Below, one piece after another: positions 13,109 to 25,490 of a stretch of 64,000 bases of DNA (positions within the stretch are counted from its first letter, which is position 1; each line of letters starts with the position of its first letter). Source of the DNA: Cochliopodium minus (lineage: Eukaryota > Discosea > Himatismenida > Cochliopodiidae). The translations under genes and the position numbers were made by a program. The stretch is taken from the NCBI GenBank assembly GCA_024220525.1, contig JAMYWO010000193.1, positions 1 through 64,000 of the forward strand, given 5' to 3'. A model generated the notes under the pieces. The model saw only the letters and a list, made by a program, of their open reading frames with translations. It was not told where the DNA came from and did not search any database.

Positions 13109-13895
13109 ACCATATAACTTTTACTTTTTTTCAATCTACGATGAGCTTTCAAATAAAAAAAAAAAAATATTTTTTATTCAATTTAAATACTTGCTTCTTT
13201 TTTTACAAGGCAAACTTGCGAATATTTTATTTTTTAGGGGATTATATTTCTTTATTTTTTCTCCATTTTACTTTCAAATTTTTAAATTGGTTTCCGCCTT
13301 TTTTTATCTTTGCTCGATTTATCCTAGTTGGATTTATCAGTCCTTGAAATCTTTATTTTAAACTGACTTTCATAAAATATTGTTTCAAATTCTACTCGAT
13401 TAAAATTTATGCTATCAATTTTTTTTTTAATATTTATTTATATTAAATTATCAAATCTTCGAGGAGATTTTTTTATTTTTTTGAAATTTCATATGAGTAG
13501 TACACCTTTCATTTACAAATGTGGAAAAACGATCAAACAAGTAGATTTTTTTGAAAAATATAATTACATGATTTTTAAAAGGGGGAAAGTTAAATTAAAT
13601 ATTTATAAATTTATAAAAAATTAAAAGAAATTTTAAATTCTATTAATAGAAATTCACTTCAAGCATTGGATTCAAGACGATTTGTTCATTATAACAAATG
13701 CAAAATTTGATTGAGAATTTTGATGATTTTAATCATCCATCGTTTTTCAAATAAAATTAATTTTTCTTTTCAGATGCATGAGGGATTCCAAAAATATAAT
13801 TATTTCTTCTTTTAAAATCAACGTTCGAGTTTTAAAATTTAACATATATTTCTTTTTTCAAAATCGAGAATTTAATAGATTATCTTTGAGATGGA
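13109..13895. other. Intergenic A/T-rich region
   Basis: About 790 nt between convergent genes. Two AT-rich open frames here (13141-13347 and 13409-13624) have Phe/Ile/Lys composition driven by base content and no recognisable domain. I see no gene or structured RNA. Confidence 0.5.
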
Positions 13896-14548
13896 TCATC
13901 TTTCTTTGCATTTATAGCAAACACCATCAGATTCACTACAAGACTTGCCCATGTTAGATCCACACTTACATTCAACACGTTTATCACAACCCTTGCAATG
14001 ATTAGATCCGCAACACTCACAGTTGAACATGTAATATGATGGATAATGATTATCACATGTATTGCACCAATAAGTCTGAATATCTCGATATTTCTTTATT
14101 TAATACATTATGAAAATTTTTTTGTAAATTTAATCTTCGCCATATAATTTGGATCAATTTTTATATCTCAACATAAGATACTATAATTGATCATTGAGAT
14201 CCAAATTATTATGTATATGTTGATTAATGTTCCTCAAACAAATTTTCAATGGAAGTTACCAAAACTTTTTGTCTCAATTTGAAATTTTTCTTCCCCAATT
14301 TCAAAACTTTTTTATGGAGGGATAGAATCATGAATTTCAATACCTTTCCATTAATATTCAAGAGAATGAAAATAAATATTTTTGGCGGGAGAAAGATTAT
14401 TTATATATACCTGATTTGGAGCTTTATCCAGGCTCTGGATATTTGATACTATTCTAATATCCTCCTTTTTGACTTTTTTTGTTTTCTCTTCTGATTTGTC
14501 TTCAGAATCTTTCTCTTTATTTTTTTTTCTTTTAGATTTCTTGGGCAT
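13896..14548 (-). CDS. Small Lys-rich, Cys-rich putative zinc protein
   Basis: Two exons, 14411-14548 and 13896-14075, joined in phase 0 across a 335-nt intron, give about 105 residues. The first exon is highly charged (MPKKSKRKKNKEKDSEDKSE). The second is cysteine-dense: YWCNTCDNHYPSYYMFNCEC, CGSNHCKGCDKRVECKCG and CYKCKER. The CxxC, CxCC, CxxC, CxC and CxxC pairs suggest two or three bound zinc ions. No known family was recognised. The exon 1 charge pattern would suit a nuclear or RNA-associated protein. Its dense cysteines and clean splice signals argue that it is real. Confidence 0.68.
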
Positions 14549-14589
14549 GTCAATTTTTTTTTTCTTTTTTTGAACTGAAATCAAAAACT

Positions 14590-14765
14590 AATTTAAATAG
14601 AACTTAAAACAGGGACATAGAACGAATCAGATATAGGTTCTTGTGGGCTGAATTCAAAGTCTCCCACATTAAAAAAATTGATATGATCAACTTTAAATAA
14701 GTGCTTAAAGCAAGTTCTAGATTCTTTGACCAAATGTCATTTGGATCGAGGAGTTTGGTATGCAG
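14590..14765 (-). pseudogene. Decayed copy of the LIM-CH gene's last exon
   Basis: This stretch aligns by eye with 15862-16030, the final CH-domain exon of the neighbouring LIM-CH gene. Blocks such as ATAGGTTCTTGTGGGCTGAA against TTAGGTTCTGGTGGGCACAA and AGATTCTTTG...TGTCATTTGG are shared. In minus-strand sense it still reads NDIWSKNLELALST but then changes frame relative to the parent and has lost the conserved acidic residues. It has no flanking coding exons. It is a partial, frameshifted duplicate about 1.2 kb from its source. Confidence 0.8.
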
Positions 14766-14855
14766 AAGTAGAAAAAAATTAATAATTTAAAAGATGGAAA
14801 TTATAAACAAGATAAAAAAAATCATCCAATGATATTGAAAATAAATTAAAAAATA

Positions 14856-15666
14856 ATGGTTAAAGATACAATAGGAGCTAAATTGGAGAATATTGAGTTG
14901 ATTGAAAAAATAGATGAATATTTATTCTCTTATGCTGAGAAGGAATGTTATAATGAACTGGATTATGAAATGAAAGTTGTTAATAACTATAAAGATTTCT
15001 TTAACTTTGATCTCTTTTTCTGGTTCTTTGACTCGTCTAATATCCATACATCATTCCCATTTGTGGCAATATTGATATATCCAGGAAATTATGATATTTC
15101 TTTTATAATAGAAGGTTTAAAGAAGTTTAATGAAATAATGATTGGTCTTATAACTGATGAAAACAAGTTGTAAATCTTTAAATTTTTTCATTTTAAAATG
15201 TTAAAATTCTTATCTAAAAAATTTTTATATCCAATCATTTAGTTGCAATAAAAATTGCCAAAAACTTTTGAAATCTGGATTTAAGCTAAAATCAATCAAC
15301 ACGATTAAAAGCGGTTTGGATATCAGTCCAGAAAATAATCTAATATTCCTCCCACCATTTTATATTCCTTTGGAAGAATCAAAATCCAATCTTTCTTTTT
15401 TGGAGAATCTCTCATTAGATACAATGAAATCAGATGATTGGATATATGCAGAATTGGATGATGGAAATGATTTTTCAAGTCGTTTGAATGATCAAATAGT
15501 GGATTCAAAATATCTTCTTGATCTCATCTCAAAAAACCAAACAATAAAATCTGAAAAACATCATAGATTAGTCTCAACAATAGCAAAGATCGACCAAAAA
15601 ACAATAAATAAGAATGCTTCTCTTATGGTCACCAAAGGATATTCGAACATTTTAGAATTTTTATAA
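14856..15666 (+). CDS. Hypothetical protein, two exons
   Basis: Exon 1, about 14856-15171, runs from MVKDTIGAKLENIELIEKID to ITDENK. A GTAAAT donor and an acceptor at about 15240 join it in phase to FCNKNCQKLLKSGFKLKS and exon 2, which ends LMVTKGYSNILEFL. The product is about 248 residues and soluble, with a motif-free acidic N-terminal half (FPFVAILIYPGNYDISFI looks like a buried beta-strand core). No family was recognised. It lies just downstream of the CH pseudogene fragment and is convergent with the LIM-CH gene. Confidence 0.62.
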
Positions 15667-15847
15667 AAAAACTTTCTTCCAACTATTTTGGTAGTTCTGC
15701 TCTTCTCTATTTTTTTTTTCCTATTCTTTTGAAACAAAATTTGATAATAAAAATAAAAATTTTAAAAGATTTTAAAATCAGACTTTAAATATTATATTGT
15801 TCATTAAATAGAACTAATTTATTAACATGTCATTATAAACAAACAAA

Positions 15848-17938
15848 TTATTTGTTATTTCTCGAATAGTTAAAAAAGAGGGAGACATAGAGCGAAACAG
15901 ATTTAGGTTCTGGTGGGCACAATTCAAAGTCTTCCGCATCCAACAACTTGGTGATGCCCATCTTTTCAGCAGTGCTAAAAGCAAGCTCAAGATTCTTTGG
16001 CCTGTCATTTGGAGTGAGTTTAGAAGGATGAACAATAGCGTTTGATTTGATACTAGAAAAAAAAATTTTTTTAAAAAAGAAAAGAACATTTAAATAATAA
16101 AACTTGTTTTTTTTTTTACCTGTGTATCAATGCACAAAAAGCAATCCCATCTCTAAATGATCCTGAAAAATTGTTAACTTCAATTTGATAAGGCTCCAAC
16201 TGCCTTTGGACCCACTTCAGCAAGTCTTTTCCCATGAGAGATCCAGTCATCAAGTTGGAAGGCTTTGTGGGAGGAACGAGGCCAGTTTTATTGGGAGATC
16301 CCTGCGATGAAGTGTTGGGTTTGATGAAAGAACCTCTAGTCTCTCTTTGAGAAGAAACAAATGCTTTTTTACCACAAAGGGAACAGTAGGGCAAATTGTT
16401 GATAGCAAGACATTTGTTTCCGACGATTCCCTTTTTGCAGGTTGCACATTTAAAACAGTCAGGATGGAAGGAGTTACCTTGGAAAGTGACAGTTTCGCCC
16501 GAGGTCTCCTTTTTGCAAGAAAAACAATAGTATTCACTTCCTTTTTGTTGGGACTGTTGTTTGGATTGGGAAGGTTGAGTATTAGTTGAAGTTTGGGTCT
16601 TGGGAAGTTGTTTGCTTGTGTTCGAGGTACTACTACCCGAAGAAGGAGTGGACGAACTATTCTTTTGGGAAGAAAGAGGTTGGCTTTTTGAAACGTTCTG
16701 ACTTTGACTGAGAGGTCTGCTCGTTGTAGAATAATTTTCATCTTTTTTCTTCGGAGGCAAAGGCTTTTTGTCACTACTTGGCAAGGGTTTTGTAGTGGTT
16801 TTGATTTGATTCTCGTTTGAGGGAAGAAGTTTGGTTGGTTTAACGTTTGTAGTAGTAACGGTCTTAGTACTAGTATTCGAAGAAGAAGGCAAATTCTTTA
16901 CATCTTGGCCTTTGTTTGGCAAAGAGGGAGGTTGTGAAACTGTGGATGTTTTGAGCTGATCTCTAGAGGGGATCGAAGGCGCCACTTTGTTTGTGTTTTG
17001 TTTAGGAATCACTGATAAGCTGATGGATCTTGTCAACGATCTGTCCTCGTTGCTTCTGTTTGGCAGAGGAGGTTGATTAATCTAAAAGAATTTTGTTTAT
17101 TAATAATTAAAAAAAAAAAAGCTTTTTTGATGATCAAAAAAGGTTTGTAATTGAAATTTCAGATAAACAGGGTTATAGAGTTAAAATTTACATTGATTGT
17201 TTCTTGGTTATTGTTTCTTGATGGAAGAGGAGGATTGGATGTATTTGTTTGGCCTCTTGGTGATGGAAGATTTGAATTTTGATCTTGTGTATTTTTGGAT
17301 GGAAGAGGAGGTTGATATGCATTTATATTGTTATTGTGGGAGTTAGGTTGAAGATTATTATTTTGGCTAATATAATTGTTATTATTTGAAATTTCTTGAT
17401 TATTATTTCTCAGCGGCAAAATCGGAGGAAATATAGATTGAGATGTATTGATATTTGATTGATTAGGATATTGGATTGATGGATTGGATGGTGTGGAATT
17501 AAAATTATTATTTTCATTAGAGGGAGTATTGGTTGTGGAATTACCCATAGGAGGATCTTGTTGATTTTTGGGAGGCAATGGAGGCAAATTTGTGATTTGG
17601 AAAGTATTTTTTTGGGGGATGGGAGGTGCAGATCGATTGGGTTGGATCAAAATAGGCATGGTTTTGGTTTTCTGTTGATATGATTCGATTTTGGCTCTGA
17701 TGGCAATGATCAGCTGCAACAGCGAATATCCCAATTCAATGAATCTGGGATTATTGGGATTGATATTGCTCGAATTCAGCTGATAGACGAGCATGGATTG
17801 TCTGTCTTTGTAATAAGGATTGGGTTCTTCTTGATAGCTAACCAATTCCAATATCATTTGAGTATTGTCAACGATATCGATTATTTCTTCGTATGGACAG
17901 TAATCATAAATGGTTTCTTGTTGGTAATATGTTGTCAT
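15848..17938 (-). CDS. Proline-rich LIM and calponin-homology domain protein
   Basis: Exons 17191-17938, about 16122-17082 and 15848-16053. The N-terminal third is helical followed by repeated PPLPSRN/PPLPPKN motifs, likely SH3-type ligands. A Ser/Thr/Pro linker follows, then one LIM domain (YYCFSCKKETSGETVTFQGN, then HPDCFKCATCKKG and CSLCGKKAF) with complete zinc ligands. The C-terminus is a single CH domain split by the last intron: DLLKWVQRQLEPYQIEVNNF, GIAFCALIHS, then NLELAFSTAEKMGITKLLDA and VSLYVSLFF. Expected role is an actin-cytoskeleton adaptor. The order LIM then CH is the reverse of amoebozoan ChLim. Its last exon has been duplicated and decayed at 14590-14765. It is adjacent to and co-oriented with the myosin gene. 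Confidence 0.87.
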
Positions 17939-18116
17939 CTAAATGATGATGCAAATTTTTTTTTTTTTTGTTGGAAAATTTTGCTTTTGTTCGGTGAATG
18001 GATTTTGATTTCCAACATTATAATTTGAGGATCTAGCTATAATTTTACATTAAAAAATCTTTATTTTTTGGGAATAATAAAAAAATTTAATAATAAATTT
18101 TTTTTATTTTTAATTT

Positions 18117-21100
18117 TCAATTTGGAGACTTCTTTGGAGGAAATTTTCCTGGAGATTTAAGTTGTAAACCAAAAGGGTTTTTGTTGGGTTGTTGGACGAC
18201 TTTAGGAGAAGTTTTGACGGGGTTTTTGTTGACAGACTTCAAAACAACTTTGCCAATCAAAGCAGGAAGCTTGAAAAAGTTACCACTCGGAACACCTATT
18301 TAAATATTGATAAAAAAAAAAATAAATCAATAAAAGAGTTGAGATAAAAAATAAATGAATTACCTTTTGGAAGCTCAACACTTTCAGAAGAAGGATTATT
18401 GACTGTCACATTGCTGCCTGGTGTTTTGTGCCCTCTGGAAGGCTTTTTAACGTTTCTTTTGATGCCAGCTTTGCGGATGGAATCTCTGACGAGAGATTCG
18501 GAAGTATCTTTCTTCCTCTCTTCCATCAAACTATCCAACTTTTTGTTGAGGATGGGATCCAGGTTGGTGGTTTCTTTGCGGACATTTATTTGAGGAGATT
18601 TAATGTTGTTTTTGTTGATGTTGTTGGTTTGTGGAGTAGGAATCTTTTGGATATTGTTTTGGCTAGTTTGAGGAGAAGTGATCTTTTGGTTATTGTTGAA
18701 ATTATCTTTTTTTCTTTCTTGATTGGGAGACATCACCCTTTTGTTATCATTGTTATCTCCATCTTCATTTAGCACAGGAAATTTATGTGTTCTTACTTCA
18801 AAGTCCTGATAGAGGTTTTTGTTGTTGGAAATAATTTGGGGAGATTCTTTGATAATGTTGTTTTGGCTGGTTTGGGGAGAAGCGATTTTTTGATTATTGT
18901 TGTTGACATTCTCTTTTTTGTCTTGTTGATTAGGCGAGACCAAAGGTTGTTTTTGAGTGCTTCCATTCTTACCTTCATCTTGGAAAGATCTCTCAGTGAG
19001 AGGAGCCTTGTTATTGCCCTGACTGTTGTTGAAAGGATCAAAAGAAAGGATGTCTTGTTTATCAACGTAATCCTTCTTCTTGATGCCCTCGCTCTTCGAG
19101 TTTTTGGTGTTTTTAATTTCCTTGGCACTCTGGAAATCAAAATCAAGATCCTCTATCATGGGAGTCTCGAAAAACATGGTGATGTCATCAGTACCAGAAA
19201 TGGTGGTGCTTTCCTTTGGATTAACAGAATTTTTGAAGTTTGTGTTGTCAAAACTATTTACAGGAGCGACGTAGTTGTTACTTTTGGGAGGATCTTCCTC
19301 TAAGGTGGGAAACATGTTCTTCCCTGGTGCCTTAATTTGAACTTTGGGAGGAACGAGGTAGTTTGTTTGTCTGCTGATAGCATTTGATCTGATTCTGCTG
19401 TTCCCCACATCACCCTCATTATTGTTAAGAGTGTTCGTACGAGAAATGGGCTCAGAAACAATTTTCTCTTCGCCCATCACGTTGTTGCTGCTATTTATCA
19501 GCTGTTTCTCGTAATTTTCGATTTCCAATCTTTCTTGTTCAAGCTTCTCTTGTTCAGAACTCTCGTTGTCCATCTTGACCCTTTGCATTATCTCCATCTC
19601 GTACTTCTCAAGCTCCAACCTTTCGAGCTCTAGTTCCTGCTCAAGCCTCTCCTGCTCGATTCTCTCTATCTCTCTTTGCTTCTCGATTTTTTCAGATTCC
19701 AACTTGGCTTTCTTTTGTCTATCACTCTCGATCAGCTCTTTCTCTAAATCTTCAATTTCCAACTTTTCCTTTTCGAGTCTTTCGCTCTCCATCCTTTCTC
19801 TTTCCAACCTCATCTTTTCCTTTTTCTCCTTCTCGATCCTTTCCTTTTCTGTTCTTTCTTTCTCCAACCTTTCTTTCTCCAACCTTGCCTTCTCCAACCT
19901 CTCTTTCTCCAACCTCTCTTTCTCGAGCCTCTCCTTCTCAAGCCTCTCCCTTTCCGCTCTTTCTTTTTCGAGCCTCTCTTTTTCGCGACGCTCCCTTTCA
20001 ATCCTCTCTTTCTCTTGCCTTTCTTTTTCGAGCCTCTCATTTTCTAATCTCTCTTTCTCGAGACGTTTCCTTTCTACCAGTTCAACTTTGAGTTTTTCTC
20101 TCTGCACCCCTTTCAACTCGAGCTCCCCAATTTCTTTCTCAATCTTGATTAACAACAACTTTAGCTTACTGAGTCGATCATTGTCTGTATTCTCACTTTG
20201 AAGCAACTGAATCTCCTCTTCCTTTGATAAGTTGAGAGTGACATCGTCATAATTTATTTTAAGAGGCTCCTTGTTTATACTGGTGGGAGATTGATCAATC
20301 TTTTTTTGGTTTTGTTCGTTTCTTTTTTGTTCTTGTAATTTTTGCTCCCTCAATTTCTGTTCTTGTTGCTTTTGTTCCTGTAATTTCCGATCTTTCAATT
20401 GTTGATCTCTCACATTCCTTTCTTTCTTCCTATCTTTGTAATTCCTGTAGCTCTCTATGATCAACTTGGAAGCATTTCTTCTTCGAGACAAAAAGTTGAC
20501 GATGTAAAAGCAAAACTTGACAATTTGAATGTACTTTCTGTTGGAAACATAAGCCCTCCAATTTCTTTGAATCTTCACACAAGCGTTTTTCTTTTTGTTT
20601 ACTAGCTCTTTTGCTTGAAACCCTCTCCAAGTTTTTTGGATCTTGACAACATATTGCTCCAGAGCCTTGTTCCTTAAAGAATCAAGCTTGGTATCTGCTT
20701 GTGTCCTCAGAAAGACCTTGCTTTTTCCTATCTTCCAAGTCTCGCTGTCTAAATTCAAACCCACCAAGAGATCATTGAGGAGCTCTTTGCTGTATTGTCT
20801 CGTTTTGTTTTTGGAGAGGAAAAAATAGCGATCCCAAAAGTTTTGAAAAGTATATCTCACAGGATATCCAATTTTTCTTATTTTCACAGTTTCAACCATA
20901 CCTGTATAAAAGATTAAAAAAAAAAGATTGGAATTTTTTAAATTAGTTATTACCAGAATAAGCAAGCTGCTTTTCTATAACCTCGTTGGAGAATAAATTA
21001 TGTGTTTGTTCCATATTAGGCTTTATACATCGTACATAATAATGACCAGTCTTATCAAGGCTGGTTTTCAGGTTGTTGAGCTGTTTTTTGAAGGACTGAG

Positions 21101-23442
21101 AAACCGACCCAAAGGTCTTTGGTTTTTGTTGCCCAGAGCTCTTAAAACTCCCTCCTTTAACTGAACTAAACCCACCAGAACTCTCTGAGTATTTTTCAGA
21201 CTCTTTTGTTGACAACTCCAAGATCTCCTTTAGAACAGAATTCTTCGTAGAACCAATAGCGTCAATGACTTCTTCGGAGAGTGTGCTTTGATTTTTTTTT
21301 CTGAAATCCGCAACGTTGTAGCTTGTGTCTTCAGCATAGTGTTTGATGATAAACTCTTCAGGTTTGAGTTTTGGTCTCACAAAGCTAGGGTGGTTACCTT
21401 GGAAAATGGATTCCAACTTTTCAGCAAATTGCTTGTCTGAATTTTGTAATCTACATTCTTCATCCAGGATGGAAAAAATTCCAGGAGCACCTTCGATCAG
21501 CCTCAGAGTAGGTTCATTGTCCGTCACCGATAAACTTCCTGTCATGATTCCTTCTTCTTTATATTCCGCTTGTTCTATCTTGAAAAGGTGTTCAATAAAT
21601 AATTGATGGAGCTAAAAGAAATTAAAAAATTTGAAAAACTTTAATTTTTAAAAAAATGAATTTTGTGTTACTTTCTCGTTAGCATAATTTATACTTTAAA
21701 ATGAAAGAAATTTTAGTTTTCTTTTTTTGAAACAAAAATATCCATTAAAAAAATATTTACCAAAGTTGTTCAAAACTGTTTATTTTAAAATTCTCGAAGC
21801 CGAAAATATCCAAAATACCCATGTACTCCTCGACAGACTCTTCCTTTGGTTCCATTCCATTGTTTATTTTGATGACCAACCAAGTGAAGAGTTTTTCGTA
21901 GAGTTCTCTAGCCAAAGAGTCCCTGGTGGAAAGAGATTCACCAATGTTGAGAGGTTTTTTAATAAAGTTTCCTGGAATTTTTACTTTCCTGAATTTTAGA
22001 ACATCCTCCAACTGCTGGCTTTCAATTTCCAAAAGTCTGGAGACCAATTTAATTACTAGAAAATTATTTAATAATAACAAAATAATTTTTGTAAAAATAT
22101 TCATTCATACCATTTTTATTTTTAATATCTACACTGTCTTGACTTAAAGGAATGATTTGAATTTCTCCAAGATGCAAAATAGCTGCACATAATTTACATA
22201 TAAAATTTTTTACATTGTTGTTGAACCCGAAAAGGGTCATTGCGTCCATGGTGTCGGAGAACTCTTGCTTCTCGTCAAGACCAATATCGACACAATTTTT
22301 GGTGTACAAAAACTCCGAAGAACCTTTGAGTTCAAGTTCCTCTGTCAAATAAAATTGAAAATAAATAAATTTAAAGATAAAAGGAAATTAAAATTAATCA
22401 AAATTGATTTTATAAAGATTAATTTTCGAATATTAATGAATTTTTTATTATCAAGCTTACTCTTCATTTGAGAGGAAGATCCTTCACACAATTGATAAAA
22501 AAAATGATAATTTCTTTCCCCCTCTGGCTGGATGGTGACTCTCGATCTCTCCAGCAGATAAGAATCGATCTGGGCGCCAGAGAAGGTATGATCCTTCTTG
22601 AACATGATCTTGATATATTTTCCAAATCTCGAGCTGTTATTGTTTCTCTGTGTCTTGGAATTGCCAAATGCTTCCAACAGACAAGTAGATTCAACTAATT
22701 TGGTCTCTATTTCTGTTGGTTTGGAATTCATTGAAGATACATAGCTTATAATCAATTTTGTTGTCTCTGATTTGCCTGATCCTGATTCCCCTGAGATGAT
22801 GATGGATACCTTCTTGTTCTTCTCCTTGATATCTCTATATCCTGCATCTGCTATGGCAAACAGATGGGGAGGCTCATCTCCTATTGTTTTGTGAGTATAT
22901 TGTTTGATGATGGATTGGGTGTAATATTTATCGTGGATTGCATAATATGGATTGAGAGCAACAAGTATATTTCCACAATAAGTCTGTATTTAAAATTCAT
23001 TATATGAGTTAATATAAGAGTTTTGAGATTAATTTGTAAAATCTGATTTGAAAGTTTTATTTTAGTTTATGCAAACTTATATCAAGATATTAAAAGTTTA
23101 TGAAATATATTTAAAAAAGGGTATATGCTTTGAAAAATTTTTTACGTAATACTTTTCAGAATTATATCTTGTTTTCAGATTTTCCATTATAGATTCTATT
23201 GATAGATTGTCCAATTTGATCAAATCAACTTCTCCCTTTTCCGTTGACCATTCCATAGTAATTTTTCCATTAATGATATTTTCTCTCCTTTCTATCTCCT
23301 CTTTTGATAATTTGACCGGGATTACTGGTTTATTGTTTGAATTTAAAATTGTCTTTTTTCTGACCTGCCCCATCTCTTCACTGGTCATTAATGAAGTGAT
23401 TAACCTAGATGAGGCTCTCATTCTGTAATCTATGTCATTCAT
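18117..23442 (-). CDS. Unconventional myosin with long single-alpha-helix tail
   Basis: Full myosin gene. Exons: about 23152-23442 (N-terminus, ending SEKYY), about 22463-22987, about 22109-22345, about 21766-22060, a 22-nt exon at 21672-21693, about 20955-21611, about 18364-20899 and 18117-18295. Motor motifs: P-loop GESGSGKSETTK, switch I NNSSRFGKY, switch II DIFGFENF, INYANEK, actin/converter region YYVRCIKPN. After the motor come IQ motifs (VVKIQKTWRGFQAKEL, ACVKIQRNWRAYVSNRK). Then comes a long E-R/K alternating segment (RLEKERLEKERLEKE) typical of a stable single alpha helix lever, and a Ser/Asn/Pro tail ending KFPPKKSPN. There is no MyTH4, FERM, SH3 or FYVE domain, so the class is undetermined. 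It is a cytoplasmic motor; the cargo is unknown. Confidence 0.92.
21672..21693 (-). other. 22-nt microexon of the myosin motor
   Basis: In sense orientation AG|exon|GTAAC. The preceding exon ends FEQL plus two bases; this exon supplies one base completing Cys and then INYANEK. It restores the invariant 'EQLCINYANEK' of myosin heads. The next exon begins LHQLFIEHLF. Homology makes it essentially certain. Confidence 0.9.
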
Positions 23443-23835
23443 AATGTGTTTAAAAAGTTTATATTTATAGAATCACTATAAAATAACTTTATTTTTTTTT
23501 TTGAATTTTTAAATAATTAAATTTAAAGATTACATAGATCAAAGCTTTGGTACTTGAAATGGGTAAAATTACATGGATTTCTATTTTGGAAATGGATTAA
23601 ACTTTGATTATCCAAAAAAAAAAAAATTTGATTGAAAATTTGCTGTCATTCTGAAAGTAAATATAATTATAATGAAATTTGTTAATATGATCTAAGATGC
23701 GAATATAAATCTTTGATGTAAAGTCTAAATCTTTAAATTCTTCTTCCAGAAACAAAAAACTAATGAAATTTAAATTGTAATACAACTACAAAAAAAGTGG
23801 AAATCACTTAACTTGATAAATAAGTGCATTTAATC
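23443..23835. other. Intergenic spacer
   Basis: 393 nt between the myosin start and the end of the LRR gene. It is A/T-rich and no coding or structured element is recognised. Confidence 0.55.
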
Positions 23836-25367
23836 TTAACGGAAAGATTTCCTGTCAACATTCTTAATGATTTCAAAGATGATGTACTTAGGAACCTTCA
23901 AGCGGAAAGAATGGCGTAAGGACAACAGAAAGGAGAAAATAGAGTTCTTGAAAGCGTCAATGTGTTTATGGTGCACGTCGGGCGTCCAAGGAAGATTGCA
24001 AAACAGCAAATAGTCAATGAGAACCTCATAAACGTGATATCCATCTATATTAAGCTTTATCAATGATTTGTTGTCATATAAACAGTTTATGATCTTTTGA
24101 ATATCTATTTTGGATTTGTTCAAAATTAATTCTGACAGCCCATATTGGTCGGGGAGATATTTGTGGATGTCGCAGCCTCTCAGCTCGTTGAAGGAGAGGT
24201 TCAGGGTTTTGAGAGTATGGTTTGTTAGGAGAAAATTGAAAGGATAATTTTTGATTTCTTTGATATTATTGTGAGCAAGATTGAGCGAAGTTAGTGTTTT
24301 GTTGACCTATTTTTTTTTATTTTTTTTTTGGATTTTGTTTAGAATAATTAATTTTACTGAAATTTTCTAAAATCACCTTTAATGACTCACTAATCAATAA
24401 AAATTCATTTAACCCTAACTCATTGCTTTCGATGGACAAAGAAGCTATGGAAGTGTTCTTTTTAAGCAAATCCGAAATCATCACTACCCCCACATTTCCG
24501 ATTTTGTTCTTATTGAGGGAAAGACAGGTGAGGTTTTGATAATCTTTTAATACTCCACAAATCATCTCGACAGAACTGTGGTCTAGGAGATTGTCTTCGA
24601 TAATCAAAGTGTTTATCGAGTAATTGCTTTTAAATGAAGCGAAGAACTTGTTTTCTCTACTTTTCAGAGAAATGCTACTTAAATTCAATGAATTCAGCGA
24701 ATTGTTATTCTTTATCAAATTTGTTATTTCTTCAAAACTAACCTCACTCAAGCAGCTGTCTGACAAGTCCAAACTCTTTATGTTTTTTTTTGCTTTTACG
24801 AGATTGATGATGTGTTGGATCGATTTTTCTTCCAGGTTGTTGTGTCCGATGAGCAAGCTCGTCAAGCTTTTGTTACTCTTCAAAGTTTCAGTTAGTTTTT
24901 TGATCCCCTTAAGACCGATTTTGTTGTGTTTCATGTTGAGAATTCTCAATGTTTTATTTGTTTTCTTTAAAATATTGTGAATGATTTTTTTGAATTTATT
25001 TGATATTTAGTTTTAATCTTTGAAATCTATTGATTTTACCAAGCATTCACAAATTTTATTTATTCCTTTTGATCCTATTTCATTGTGGCTCACATTCAGT
25101 TCCGTCACTGTTTTATTCACGAGAAGAAATTCGGCCAATTTGTTCATATCATCGCTTTTGATTTGGCATTCGCTCAAAATCACTGATGTTATTATGTTAT
25201 TTTGTTTCAATGCATTTGCCACTTCTTTCATTTTCCCTGGTATTGAAAAATCATAAAATGATAGATCCAACTCAATTGATTCAGATTCTAACACCTGATT
25301 ATAAATGGTTGATAAAATAATGATACAATAAAACCTTTACTCTATAATATAATTCAGAATGCCTCAT
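23836..25367 (-). CDS. Leucine-rich repeat protein, family of the gene at 1.9-4.3 kb
   Basis: The start at 25367 (MRHSELYYRVK) joins VLESESIELDLSFYDFS. Further exons are about 25018-25292, about 24350-24960 and 23836-24305. RI-type LRRs run through it: MRILNMKHNKIGLKGI, LTSLLIGHNNLEEKSI, IKSLDLSDSCLSEVSF, LTCLSLNKNKIGNVGV and LKTLNLSFNELRGCDI. The C-terminal helical module (LSLRHSFRLKVPKYIIFEII) matches the one closing the plus-strand LRR gene at 1874-4336, defining a small paralog family. No transmembrane segment or signal peptide is present, so the product is probably cytosolic. Ligand unknown. Confidence 0.84.
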
Positions 25368-25490
25368 TGTCCTTTTTTATTTTTCATTTGAGAATTTTTT
25401 TTATTGTAAACTTTGAAATAAAATTAATAATAGAGATCTCTTTTACAAATTCAATTGTAATCATTTTAATTTTTGCTTTGAGATTAGTGT

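Noticed and set aside
13141-13624. Two AT-rich open frames between the Zn2Cys6 and Cys-rich genes
   Set aside because: Phe/Lys/Ile composition follows base content, with no domain, splice logic or conserved segment.
19566-20201. Ser-rich open frame on the plus strand
   Set aside because: It is antisense to the Glu-Arg/Lys helix of the myosin tail.
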